A DNA stretch of 64,000 bases from Hypsibius dujardini (lineage: Eukaryota; Tardigrada; Eutardigrada; Parachela; Hypsibiidae), in contig LRSR01002431.1 of the NCBI GenBank assembly GCA_001579985.1, positions 1 to 64,000 of the forward strand. Direction: 5' to 3'. Below, piece by piece: positions 50,556-62,744 of the stretch (position 1 is its first letter; the number at the start of each line of letters is the position of its first letter). A model generated the notes under the pieces. It did not search any database. It saw only the letters and a list, made by a program, of their open reading frames with translations, and was not told the DNA's origin. The translations under genes were made by a program, and so were the position numbers.

Positions 50556-51725
50556 TTACGCGGCGATCGTTCCGTAAAGTTCTAGGTTGTAGACGACCAT
50601 CCGACCGAACATATCGTTGCTTTCCTCAAATGTTATCTTAAACTGCCCCACGACGGGCTGCGACAAGAGCGGAAAAACCTGCAAACAAAAACGAATGAAT
50701 AATTAACAAAAAGGTTCTTCTATGTAAGCGCACGATGAGAAACGCCCCAAATAAGCCAGTTTTAATGTGATCTGCTCTGTCCATACCTGAAGACTGTTGT
50801 TGTCGTCCGGCCAGAATGTCTCAACCTCTTTTTCACCCATACCTAGAGAGTAAAATTTCATTCAATTCCACAACTAATCTCGCTGATCATTAATGAAATA
50901 AAAGTTATAGAGGTCTTGAACTGTGATGCATTACTGTATAATTATTATTTTGTCATACACCTTTGGACAGAAAAATCGGGACGCTCGGTTTGTCAAAAGG
51001 CAATTTGTTACCACAAGGCTGCAGGCTATACAAAAAGTGCTTTGATTTGAGGCAGAAATAGTTGGCCACAAGATTACACTGCGCATTTGCGCAAAACAGA
51101 TTGCACACGTAGTCTTGTGGCCAACTATTTCCGCCTCAAATCAAAGGAGCCTGCAGCCTTGTGGTGACAAATTGCCTCATGACAAATCGAGCGTCCCGAT
51201 TTTTCTGGTCAAAGGGGTAGTATGTACAGATTACTGCATAAATACTAGTTCTAACTTACCTGTGTGATGACTCAGATCTTTAACAACGCATGTTTTCGCA
51301 GAGAATCCGCCTTGAAACTGGATTCGAATTTCATCCAGACGCGTTTTGTGCGGCAATTTAATGATTAGCCATTGGCATGGTCCCTGCAACCATATCGAAA
51401 ATTGACCTCTACAAGGTAATACGCCAAGGTTTAACGGTGACCATCACATTGATTGATCGATTGATGAGCTAGATTCTATGGCAGTTAGAGATTTCGACAA
51501 CTCGTACTAATGTGAGTTTGATTTGCCGACTAACTGTAATAAGTGCACTGGTTTGCGATTGTGACCACTCACTCATACTATTATTTTGTACCAGTCAATT
51601 TTGTCAAGTATGAGAAGTACAAGGTAAAACTTACTTTATCAGTCTGCCAGCAGGTGTCGGGTGAGCCATCCACCAAATTCTGTTTTCCATACTGTTTCAC
51701 GTCCTGATTCAACACTGAGCTCACT
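50556..51725 (-). CDS. NR2C2AP: NR2C2-associated protein (NR2C2AP), first exon not identified
   Basis: NR2C2AP (TRA16) is a small discoidin-like nuclear protein that represses the orphan receptor TR4. Four exons (51725-51635, 51383-51260, 50842-50787, 50678-50556) join in phase to 130 residues plus an unseen N-terminus of a dozen or so; the human protein has 139. Matches are VSSVLNQDVKQYGKQNL, PDTCWQTDKGPCQWL, RIQFQGGFSAK, FWPDDNNSLQVFP and KITFEESNDMFGRMVVYNLE. The missing piece should be a short exon ending in phase 2. JAZF1, another reported TR4 partner in vertebrates, lies 22 kb away. A MITE sits in the intron between 50842 and 51260. Confidence 0.88.
50958..51217. mobile_element. Tc1/mariner-type MITE, 260 bp, in an NR2C2AP intron
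   Basis: TA-flanked ends (50956-50957, 51218-51219) read CACCTTTGGACAGAAAAATC and, in reverse, CCCCTTTGACCAGAAAAATC. Pairing continues to the centre, so nearly the whole element is a palindrome. It is non-coding. Confidence 0.85.
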
Positions 51726-52903
51726 CTGTAGGACGAACAAACCCCAACCCATTGCTCAATTTAAGCAAAAATACATTCTTTCACCATGTAAAATCAATCA
51801 ATCATTCAAGAAGTCGAATGCAGTACCGGAGGTGATCGTCCGTCAGCTGAAGCCGGTTCAGTTTGGACATTATATTTTCAGATACTCCACAAATGAGACG
51901 AATGATATGGAGAGAGGGAAAGGATGTGCGGTAACTCGATAAATATAACGTACCAGGCAAGAGGGGGAAAATAATAACACCGCAATAAAATATTGATAGA
52001 GCAAGAGAAGAAAGTCAAAGCAAGGAAGTCCTTACACAACTGCAAAGGAACCGTCAAATGGCCAATCAACAATCTTGTGTACCGTGCCAAAGCGCCACAA
52101 GTTGCACTCCCACACATCGCCAAAAATAGAGTCTGACTCATCCACAAAACCTCATTACCATTACCAACAGAATGAATGGTTGATGGTTGTTTATAGTCGG
52201 CATCCCGCATCCGTAACCGCATTCGATAAAGATGCTGCAAGTATCATGCTGCCTGCAGTGCATTAGTCAGCGCTTTGATCCATATAATATTACTGTATTT
52301 TCTCAGTCATTTAACAATTCTTATTATGCTCAACAAAATGAGGGATGATTTCATGCTGTACTGTCAGTATATAACCGGCATTAGTTGATCCATTAACGAC
52401 CTACCGACGATAGTAGAGCGACCGTAGACTATTTGCCCAAAACTAGGTTGGCACCAGAGCATTACAGGAATGGTCCAACTAAATTAAACTAAAACTACAC
52501 TAAAAACTTATTAACTACTATGATTAGTCTAGTTAGCTCACTTAATTTTTTTGCTATCCCAACAAATTTGTAGGGTGCTGAGGTACTCTTTGTGTCTCGG
52601 TGGAATGGCGGAATATTTAAAAACATCCAGCGCTGGACTTTTAAAAGTTTACATCTTATTGACCAAACATAAAAAAATAACGTTTCTACTAAAAAGTCAC
52701 GTAATATTTTCAAAGGGCACATCAGACTGCAGGACGCCAGTGTCTGTCCGTGCCGCCGCGGCATTCACACAAGAAGGAGAGGGATGTTGGGTTGGTAAAT
52801 CAATTAAAAAAGGAGAAAAAGTTGGGCAAGCAACAACCGACCGACCGAAATGCGACTCATCATCATGGCCACTGGCGACGGCGAGGTGTGTAAGAAAAGA
52901 CAA
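51726..52903. other. Spacer between NR2C2AP and the MSP gene
   Basis: It should contain the NR2C2AP start, which I could not fix, and the 3' UTR of the MSP gene. A hAT-like end (reverse TTGGGATAGCAAAAAAATTA) finishes at 52562. ORFs here are not recognisable. Confidence 0.35.
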
Positions 52904-54858
52904 CTATAGTGTGTCCATATGTTCCGCAGGGTCAAAAAAGGAAGCCACAGGAGTCGTCTGCGGTGGTGGTGGAACCGCAATGCTTTTCTTCGCATCAGCG
53001 GAAAAGATAAACATAAAGACACGACTAGTGAAAAAGAGCAGTACCACCGCGAATGCCAATGTCAACAGGTTCCAGTGCATCTTCCTACGCGCCATGACTG
53101 CGGATTTTTTCGTCGCGATGAGGTAGTCCAGCTTGGAGTCGATCAGGATCAACTGGTTCAGGACCGGCTCGGCAGCGGACTGAGGCGATTTGGGGAAGAC
53201 GTCCACATGTGCGGCCACAACGGTGCTGTGGAGTCGGTGCTCTTCCACTTCTGAAAATCAAGATGAGCTCGCAAAGGAAGGAATGCGCACGAGTCCACTG
53301 CGCAATTCGGCAGCCAGAAGATCTTAATGCATTTTAATTCTCAATTAAGGGGCATAAATGGATACAGTACACAAACAGAAATCAGACAGATGAAAGATAC
53401 AGACAGACAGAGACAAACAAACAAATACACAGACAAATACAGACAAAGAGATACATAAACAGCTAGGCAAGCAGGCAGACTTACAGACAGACAGGTAGAT
53501 AGGTACGTGTAGATAGGCAGACGGAGAGACTGCAGTAACGAAAACAAACCAAAAAACAGGTTGACAAACAAATAAACCACAAGACAGACCCAAAAAATTA
53601 GACAAAAGTTTAGGCAAACGCAACCCAGTCACGTGAACTAGAGGCAAGCCAGCCAGACAGCAGGAAAGAGGCAATACGAACACTACTATACAGAGTTCCA
53701 AATTAAGGCCTAAAGCTACATGAACATTTAACAACATACCCGCATGTAATATTCCATCTTTGAGCAATTCGCGCCAGTATTCTACTAAATCGTCATGATC
53801 TTTCGGTTCCTCCTTGAGAGGAACACTCATGACCAAAAATCTGTCCCTGTGTGGAGTCAACGGGAATCCCGGTTGCACGGTCACTTCCACAATTTTTGAG
53901 CCGCCACTCTCGATGCATCCGAAGCTCGGGCGGACCCGGTACTTTTCCGGGGCGGTGGTTTTAACTTTAAAAGCCACATATCCGGATGCGATGTTTACTA
54001 GACGGATCACGTCAGAACTTTCTAATTCAGGGTTCTTTTTCCGTTCGAAAACCAGCTCATCGCCGGGCTGAAAAAGAGAAATAAACATGTGTGGTCAACG
54101 CTCCCTTTAACAATCAAAGATGGCAAATGCGGCTTGATATCTAATCTACCATAAGACCTTCTTGATTAATCAGTCCGAGGGCAAAACTAAGAAGGAAGAT
54201 ATACCTACTTACTAGTACCACCAAACAACGCAAGATAGCTGCATAAGACTAATTAATCAATCAAGCGACAAGCTAATGAATAGGAATGCTTAAGCCTCGA
54301 CGATCCAACAACTGTTCTCTCGTCCAGTCTGATCACTCACTCCATCATTGAGGGCGTGACAGGATTTTTCCACAAACCGTGTCTAGATAAATTTTTTATG
54401 CCGTTGTTTTACTAAGAGCGATAGAAGAGCATGTAGCAGAGTGAAACAACGCAAAGAGGAAACAACTCAATCAACTACAGCCTTGACAATCAATCAAACG
54501 AATTTACAAATTGTATCAGTTGATACATTAATCAATCAAAAGATTTCACACACAACTAACGGTGGAAAGTCCTCCTCATACTTGCTCTTCTTTCATTCCG
54601 TATTACCTGAATGCTCAAGTAACGGCCGCGGAAATCTGACGCCAGCGAAGCTTGCGATCTTCTTTCGCGTATCTTAAAATTTTTCTGACCCGGGATAAGA
54701 GCATAGGGAAAGGTTTCATCGTGGCTGCTGGCCGTACTGCTGGCGTCGTCATGGAGGTGATACGTTGCCAGTAGATCGACATCGGAAAATCGAACTCTCT
54801 TACGTGCGTCAGTGGGGCAAGGCAATGGTCCACCTAGATTGACGTCGATTTCCGTCAT
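52904..54858 (-). CDS. MSP (VAP-like) domain protein with C-terminal membrane anchor and RVxF motif
   Basis: Probably an ER-membrane contact protein. Three exons (54858-54607, 54067-53740, 53250-52904) join in phase to 308 residues. Residues 1-85 are unstructured and contain KRVRFSDVD, a classical RVxF docking motif for protein phosphatase 1. The MSP domain follows (about 85-190), with YVAFKVKTTAPEKYRVRPSFG closely matching VAP, including the KTTAP strand used to bind FFAT motifs; the later KFMVQ position reads DRFLVMS. After a linker, a single hydrophobic segment (NLLTLAFAVVLLFFTSRVF) anchors the C-terminus, followed by about 30 residues. VAPs have a shorter tail and MOSPD1/3 have two spans, so no ortholog is assigned. 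Intron 2 contains a degenerate CAGA tract. Confidence 0.85.
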
Positions 54859-55939
54859 ATCTCTCCCTCAGACTACAACCGGAAAGTCCCAATGTGGGGG
54901 GTAAGACGGATGGTGGTAGATGATCAAATAGTACGGTATTGCGTCTTAACAAAATAAATGCGCATTCTCATCGCACACCAAATGTCCCAATCCCATTTCA
55001 ACAAGTGTGACAATAATAATCGAATAAATAATATAGTACACGACTACGTTTTTATAAAGATAAAAGATAGAAAACAGAATGAAGAAGAGATTATTATTAA
55101 GGTTGAAGCGACACGCGAGAATTAATAATTTCCGAAGGACGCGAAGTGCGTCATATTTATTTGGGGAATTGCTGTATAATTTTCAGCGACCGGGCTGATT
55201 GGCTGTTTCAGTGGGATGGGTGGATGGTGCTGAACTTGTCCATGGGCTCTTTCCTTTTACTGATGCTGTATGTCAAACGTATCCATCAAAACCCATCAAG
55301 AGTTAATCATACGATGCTACGATGGATCATCTACAATACAACTTTCTATCTGTTCCGTTCCAGTAGTCATCATGAGCGATATGGACTATGGACCAGTTGC
55401 CACCAACTACTGTATACGAAACACAACCAATATCTTTATCGGCCACAATGCGTGTTTAACCGTCATAACATGTTTAGTAATGCATGAAAAAAACGGGGGA
55501 AGAGAAATCAGTCGTAATTTGTACAGTGCACATCAAAACGCAGAAATGAATAGCATAAATTACGTTTACAGAATGTACCACTACGAGTAGAAAACGAACG
55601 AATGTTAAAAATCATGCTTTTTTCAAATAAAACTGAAATAGATGGACACCTCAGAGAGTAGCAAAACCAGTTGGAGAAATGATTTTCCCAGTCAAAAAGC
55701 ATCGGCTAGAATCGGATTGAATGCAGCATGAGAAACGCATCACTAAAAAATCGAGGTAAACAAATGGAGTTTTAAAAAAGGAGAGTGCCATTTTGATGAG
55801 CGTTGTGTGAAAAGACAGCCTTCTCTTGAGGAGAATAATGAGAAAAACGGGAGGGTGTTACATATATCAGGATGGAAGGAACGGCTTCGCAGAGGGAAGG
55901 AGCAGGCGCTCTGGTTGATTCTCCAGCTTCATTTCTTCT
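54859..55939. other. Spacer with a weak 72-codon plus-strand ORF
   Basis: The ORF at 55372-55590 begins MSDMDYGPVATNYCIRN and runs 72 residues after a TTCCAG-like acceptor. A second exon-like segment sits near 55186-55280 (DWLFQWDGWMVLNLSMGSFL). Neither is recognised and they do not join cleanly, so they may be chance. Confidence 0.25.
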
Positions 55940-58900
55940 TCATTGTACCAAAGAGACCTGACAAAAAGAGAAAAAAATTGTTAGCAAGTATAAACGTTAT
56001 GGGCACTGTGCACCGTTAAAACATTAGCACGAAACCCAAACTGATTCAATTCCCTATTCCCACGAAAAACACTTAGTTCCCTTCCAGACTCTCCACAAAT
56101 AGTCCACGGACAAACGAAAAAAACACTCTCAATTTAATTAATTGACAGCACGCCAATATCAACGTCTAGATTACAGACGGCAAACCCAAAACGTAACATA
56201 TTAAACCCGTAACCCGGACGACATGCAAATGCCAGGGTTACCTTTCAGTAATTTGTTGCTCTTTTTAGGTTTCTTAAATGGCTATGGAAGAGGATTAGCC
56301 GTGCACAAATAAGCGCACGTTACATCACAATTGCCTAAAAATGTGTCTTTCTAATTACCTGTTGGGTCGGATCGTGATCCGCTGCAACATGACCGCTACT
56401 ACCGGCGCGCTGTCTAATTCAAAGAAAAGAGTTTCAGTAAGTCATGTCCAACTAAAGCGAATGGTTGGAAAGACGTGGGATAAGTTCTTACGTCGCCGGA
56501 AAACGAGCCGTTCAAACCATGTTCACGAACCTCTAGAGCCTGTGGGAAAGTACCGCAAGATTACACAAAAGCGCCTAATACGAGTTACGTAGCGAGACAT
56601 GACACATACATACTTCTTTTAGTTTCGAGACAGTTTCCTCCTCCTTCCTAAGGGATTCCAGACCCACTTGGATGAGACTGCAAGGAGGTAAATATCAGTC
56701 TCACGTCTCGCACATTTCTGGCCTTCACCTACCCTGTTGATTTGATTATATGCCAGTCTGTTGTTTGTCTGAATGTCTGTTTGGCTAGTAGCTGTCTAGG
56801 ACTAATTGCTCTATGTCTACTGAATTATTACTCTACCTGCTAGCTTACACATCTGCAACCTGTTAGTTATCTAGGTCTGCCTGTCTGCCTGCCTGCGTTT
56901 TTCTCTGGCTGTAGTCCTGTGTGATTAATAAAATACAAAGATTTTGTACCTTCGGGAGCGTAAGAGCTCTTGAGCCATCTTCTTCGCATTGTCTTTTTCC
57001 ACTTCCAAGGCTTGCTTCAAGTCGAGGGCCTCCTATTGATCACAAAGTAAGCATAAGACAAGGTATTTTTTACAGCGAAATCTAGAGGCCGATGTATGCG
57101 TACGCGATGCAAGACAATGAGGTTGTCGCTCTTATTCTTCATCTCTATGAGCTCGGACTGGAGACCGACGGCCCGCTGTTCGGCTTCCGTCTTGTCACGT
57201 TGCGTGTGAGCCAGGTCTTGGCGCAATTGCTGGGACTCCTGCGAAAAGTGGTCCTTATCACGGCGTGTCTCTCCCAGGTCGCCTTTCAGACGGTCGGCTT
57301 CGTGTTGGAGGCTGTCCAGTTGCTCCTGCACGGAGGCGAAAGCCTTTAGGCGCTCTTCGGCAGCTTGAAGACGGTGTTCGGTCTGTAATGAGACAGAAAC
57401 CCATCAATAAAAGTGCATTAAGCATCCAATGCCGCTCAGGAATAAAATCCAATCAGAAGACAGCCTTCTGTTTGTTTGTCTGTGTCTGCTTGTCTGTCTC
57501 TCTGTCCGTGTGTGTGCGTGTCTTGTGTCCGTTCGTCCCTCTGATTAACTGAATGTTGAGTCTATTTGTGTTTCGGTATGATTGACTGTCGATGAAGCAT
57601 CAGTTACCGCGTTGACTAATGAAGATCTTTCTTCTAACAACCTCTCAACGCTCTTCTTCTGATCTTGGACCTTTTAAACAGAGAAAATCATAATATACGG
57701 AAAGTACTGGTAATTAAGAGAAAACTGTTTTCCACCTGAGAAAGCTGAGTTTCGAGGTCACGGCACTTGCTCTCGTGGTCTTTGGCACTCTGACCTACCA
57801 CCTCCCACTTTTCCTCCTCTGTTTCGACACTGGCCTCCAGCAACCGGAGCTTCTCTTCCGTCTGTGCCAGGGTGACACGGTACTTCTCCACTTCCCCTTG
57901 GAGAGCTGTTTGCTCTATCTGCAGATCCGATAGTTGACGACTTAGCTGCTGAACAGTTTCCTATCAACGACAGAAACTAAAAAGCAAGTTCGGAAATCGA
58001 CGGCTGCTACAGAGTAAGTACTTCGCTGCGGGAGGACAAGCTATCGTTCTTCTGCGCAGTATTTCTGGCTGCTTCTTCTAATGCCTGGAGCCATTCAGCG
58101 GAATTCTGAAAACAAACAAGAGTATGAATTGTTACTGCTTCTTGCAAGCCGACTGCCTGATGAATCCGGTGTTGGTTACTTACAAGAGACTGATCCAAAT
58201 GGATGAGCGGAAACAACCGAGAAATGACTTCCCGATGGCGATCCCGAGTCTCGGTAATCTGGGGTTCGTAGTACTTCTGTAATAAATTTCGAAAACTAGA
58301 GGAGTTCGCACGAACAACTACTAGTACAAAAAAGGTTTAACAAAAGTGAAAGACAGAGAAACGGACATACAAAATTAATATAGAAGATCGAGACTGATAG
58401 ACACAGATACTCACTAACAAAAAAGCGAATACCGATCAGGCACATTGATAGACAAATACATAGAAACTTAGAGACATTTTCGTACCTTCGCCTTATCGAA
58501 TCCCTCGGACTGGACTAGTTTGAATTGATTTTCAAATTCCTCGTTATGCTTCTAAAGTTAGGGGAAGCAAATGAGGTCACGCAGTTGATTAAAACTTCTT
58601 GACGAAATCAACATCAGCGACAACCGACCTCGAGAGAAGCCTTCAACTGCTCCACCTCATCATGCAGACGGGATTCGGCTTCACTGGAAGCTTTTTCGTG
58701 CTGAAGGGATTCCAAGCTGTGTAGGAGGGTGTCATTATAGTGCTTCAACTCAGCGTGACTAGACTGAGCTTCCTCCAGTTGTCTACCTAGATTCTACAAA
58801 GAATAACTGTCCTGATAAAAAGGGATTAACTTTTCATTACGGCTGCGGTGATTTTAAACGAACCTCAACTTCACTTTCGCGTTTAGCCAACGAGCTCGAC

Positions 58901-61900
58901 AGAGATGCAAGCTTCTTTTCTAATGCGTCACAACTTTGGGCGGAAAGTTCCTCCTTTTGGCGGGCCTCGACCAATTGATATTGAATAGCCTGCAATGCTG
59001 CCGTAGAGTCATCAGCATCAGCCTGAAAGAAAAATAACGTCGGCTAAAATAGCCGAAGCAAAACAATAAGCGCAATACAGACAGCCTTTTGCATGAAAAC
59101 TACACAAATAAACCAATTAGGTTAGCAGAAAGCCAAGCAGAAAGGCGAATACTCAGTCAGACAGAAGAGTCAGACCGCCAGCATCACAGACAGAGAAGCA
59201 GGCAAGAAGGCAGACAAGCAAACAGAACGATAAGACTAGAAAGCAGGCACATCGACAGATGAGTAAACAGAAAGGAAAATAAACAGGCAAAGGAATTCAC
59301 GAAACCCACGTAAACAATAGAAATAGCGGATAGAACCAGTAAGTAAATTCGCGTAGAACGCTTGTTGTGAGTACGCAATAACACAATCATTCTTGTATAG
59401 TACAAACTAACCGATCGAACGTGAGTTTCCGTTTCCGCTAGAAATGGGTTGCGTTCCAACTGTCGAATCTTCTCCTGCTGTGCACTGAGCTCCTGTTTCA
59501 GATTGTCGCGTTCGGCTCGAACGGCCTTTAGTTCTTTTACCACTCCCTCCGTATCGTCAGTGACGCTACAAACTCAACGATAATTCAGCAATACTACAAT
59601 TACTGATCAACCATTGTCTTACATAGTCTTTTGCTGCACGGCAATGACATTGGCCGCTCGGTTCTCTGCATCCTGGACGCGCCGTGTCAAATGGGCAACT
59701 TCAATAGTCTGCTTGTCTTGAGAGTCCTTCAGACGGGTCGTGACTGACTTGAGTTGTTGGTCGAGGGAGGACGCCTTATCCTGGGCTTGACGATGAGCAT
59801 CGCTGAGTTCGCGAAGATGTTTTGCCTCCTGATTTCGCAAATCTCTGAAAGGAAAAAAGGCAAACGGATAAAACAAACCTCCCCCGCCAAGCGTTAGAGC
59901 AACTATTAAAAAAGCAAATTCAGCATCTGCAGGATTATTTCCTGCTAATATATTTAAAAGATATTTCGAAATTCGAATTTTCACAAATGCGGTTTTTTAT
60001 CTGAAATAAAATGCATCAATTACACCAGCTGAAAATCACAATAATGCAAACGATATTTTTATTTTAAATACAAAAATTACTCGTACTATATTTTGATTTT
60101 TTACTTCAGATCCCAATTTAAAAAAATCTTTTTAAAACAAGAACCAATCATGTGGAGAAGTTAAATTTGGTTTGCATTTATTGACAGATACTTAAACAAG
60201 ACTAATGAAAATGAAGAACACACTTGAAATCTTTGAGCTGGTCCTTGAGCGCCTGATTAAGTTGCTTTTCTTCATGCAACTCTCGCTCCTTATCCTCTAT
60301 CAGCCGCTTAGCGATGGTCGCGGGATCGGCAGACTTGCCCTTGCCAAGCTGCACCCATTCGGTGTGTCTTTCACTCTGCTTGACAATCAGCACCTGCAGG
60401 AGGTTCTGCGTTTCCGCATCGGTCAGCTGGACGTTTTTAAGCAGGCCTAGAATTTCTGTGTACTCGGAAGCTCCTGCAATAATAAACCCAGAGAATTAAG
60501 CGGGCGTAAATTTCTCATGTGTTGAAATTTCTGACATCCAGGCACGTGAGCATCATAGACACGATTTTTACAGCTGGTTACATCCATCACGATGCGAATC
60601 AAGCCAGACAACACGGGGAGGGAGGGTATATATGTAAAAACACTGATACTTTTAATTCAAGTTTATAGTCATTCGACTGGCAAAAGTCAAAGGCTGTCCA
60701 ACAGGCGCCGAGGGGGTCAAAGTTAACACAATCGCACACAATGCAGCTGCTGTTGTATCGAATTCGAAAACTGCTGATTGTTGAGGTAGATAACACTTAT
60801 CGCTTGAGCCAGCACTTTTTTGTTCAGGCGCAAGGCAAACCCGGTAAAGGGAAGTACGAGTACAGTACGTTGCCCCCTCTGAGCGGTGCGATCCAACGGT
60901 TCTTCAAAACATCGCAAACAAAGCCGGCTATAATAAAATTCACCGACCAAATAATTTTAGTGATAATATTAAAAGAACCTTTGAATTGGTTTCATGCAAT
61001 GGCGTAAATTGGACAGTAAAACCATCATTACAATCAGTCCCTCGAATGCATGTGCATTACTATGTCATTCCAAGAAAATTGTTTTACACCTTTGCCCTTA
61101 AAATCAAACAATAAAACTCCGCTGACAAACATTTCATTTTGTGAATAACGAACATTGTTCTAACCTGAATCGAGATGAGCTGGTCCATTAGTCGAGACGA
61201 CAGTCGACGGCTTCTTCTGCGCCGCATCCTTTTGCCGGACAACTCCATCACCGACAGCTTGCACGTGCTTCGCTGGCTTCTCCGTCGACTTGCCGTCCTT
61301 CTTCGGCGAAAGCTTCGAAACTGCATCGAGATGCCCGGTTTGCGGCAGCTCTGACAGTGCCACATGGTGTTTCTTTGTGGAGACTTGCTCCGCGGCATGT
61401 TTCTTCTCCTTCTGTCCCTGAATGTCTCCTGAAGTTGTATTCTTGCCTGGATATTCACACAAATGCGTCTTCTCCGCTTGCGATTTTCCGACATGCACTA
61501 CATGTCGCTCCACGCCATCCGCGTCAGAGTCAGCAGACCGCGCCGACGTCTCTGACGTGGAGATTTGCTTCTGTTTCTTCTCTTCGTGAGTGGGATGAAA
61601 AACGCTCCCCTTGATCACCGGATCAGACAGAAAATCATTTTCCTTCTTCGATTTGACAGGAAGAAGCTCCTTGTGCTCCATACGCTCGGATTCCGAGCCA
61701 GACGATTGGAGCAGATTTGCAGCTACCCTGACTGGCTTTTTCGCTCTCGCAGCCTTCTCACTCGCTTCATCTGCACTGGTTGAATCGGAATCGACTCGCT
61801 TCTTCCCCTGCCCATTTACAGCCGAAAACTGCGAAATGATAGGCGCATCCTTACAGGCGGCCTGGCCTGCAGATTTCGAGGACACGTCTCCAACAGATCC

Positions 61901-62140
61901 CTCCGCTGACTTGGGCACTGTCTTCTTCGGTTTCTTCCCCTTGTCTTTCTTCGAATTCTTCGCCGATTCCGAAGTTCCACCACCCCGTTGCTCAGCCAGA
62001 GCCTCCTCGAATGTCTTCTCGCGCAGGCTGTAATTGAAGACAAAATAGGCCAACGCGATGGCTCCCAGCGCCAATGGAAGGGCAATCAGCTCCACACCGA
62101 ACATGTCCAGAATATTCTGAAAGGATCTAATCTCAGTCAT
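55940..62140 (-). CDS. Kinectin/p180 (RRBP1)-like ER membrane coiled-coil protein
   Basis: This family sits in the rough ER membrane, binding ribosomes or kinesin. Fifteen exons (62140-61165, 60473-60224, 59844-59623, 59565-59412, 59022-58864, 58793-58629, 58551-58486, 58276-58184, 58105-58022, 57960-57736, 57670-57608, 57382-57104, 57032-56950, 56677-56614, 55957-55940) join in phase to 966 residues. An N-terminal span (FGVELIALPLALGAIALAYFVF) is followed by a lysine/serine-rich basic region of about 290 residues and then about 630 residues of nearly continuous coiled coil (for example LREDERL-like heptads, KERELHEEKQLNQALKDQL). The vertebrate p180 decapeptide repeats are absent. The last exon is tiny (VSLVQ, stop) behind an excellent polypyrimidine acceptor. 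RRBP1 and KTN1 arose from one ancestor; I cannot say which this resembles more. Several introns hold CAGA/TCTG tracts. Confidence 0.85.
56750..56905. repeat. Degenerate TCTG tetranucleotide tract in an intron
   Basis: Repeated CTGT/TCTG units interrupted by other bases; similar tracts lie at 57465-57540 (TCTG), about 58340-58470 and 59090-59260 (CAGA) in the same gene, at 53385-53650 (CAGA) in the MSP gene and at 47385-47450 (TCTG) in the kinase gene. They are non-coding. Confidence 0.75.
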
Positions 62141-62744
62141 TTTCTGACGCCCAAAATTTCACGCAAAATTTTACGACCAATTTACGAAAGAGAAAAAAGG
62201 CTTGATTGAAAAGGATTCTTTCTTAATGTCAATTCTTTTTGAAGTTAATTCCACGTAATTCTTTCCGTTCTGTGTTGTACCTTTTGTCACGCCACCGCCT
62301 TGAAATGGGAATGAGAGCAAGTGAGTTGTAAATCGATTGATGATGAAGCGGAAAGTATGGCTTAATTTCCGACGGAATTTCCGAGGAGAGGAGAGGAGAG
62401 GAGAGAAGAAAGACCTTGTAGTACTTGTAAAGACTGCAGGAAGCCTTCCTCACTCGATTATTGACACGACGACAGCAGCAAAATGTGTTGTACACATGCA
62501 TTCACATACTGACTGAGTGCATGTAAATCGGTCACCCGGAATTCTTACACGTTTTCTGAAATTCATATATGCGTTGCTCCTATGAAATTTGTAATGCATA
62601 CACGTTTTCCACTAGACTTATTCCGTTTTCTAGTTGATGAGAACATTTGACCTTGCACAAGAGCGGAGTAATGACGTAAGGCAAGAGCGCGGTCTTTGAG
62701 AATTGAGCCACAATGGGAGGTTCTTTCTGCCCATGCTAAGTACT
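62141..62744. other. Spacer with a GGAGA microsatellite
   Basis: A GAGGAGAGGA run lies at about 62382-62408. Upstream promoter sequence of the p180-like gene is expected here. No gene was seen. Confidence 0.5.

Noticed and set aside
52032-52140. First exon of NR2C2AP (frame with GDVWECNLWRFGTVHKIVDW)
   Set aside because: Phase fits a donor at GTTGT|GTAAGG, but there is no start codon in frame and no resemblance to the family N-terminus.
53341-54088. Long read-through of the MSP exon as a larger protein
   Set aside because: The extra length is the CAGA tract of intron 2; splicing at 53740 restores phase with the last exon.
61357-62033. Plus-strand ORFs opposite the p180-like first exon
   Set aside because: They are antisense shadows of a long lysine/serine-rich coding exon.
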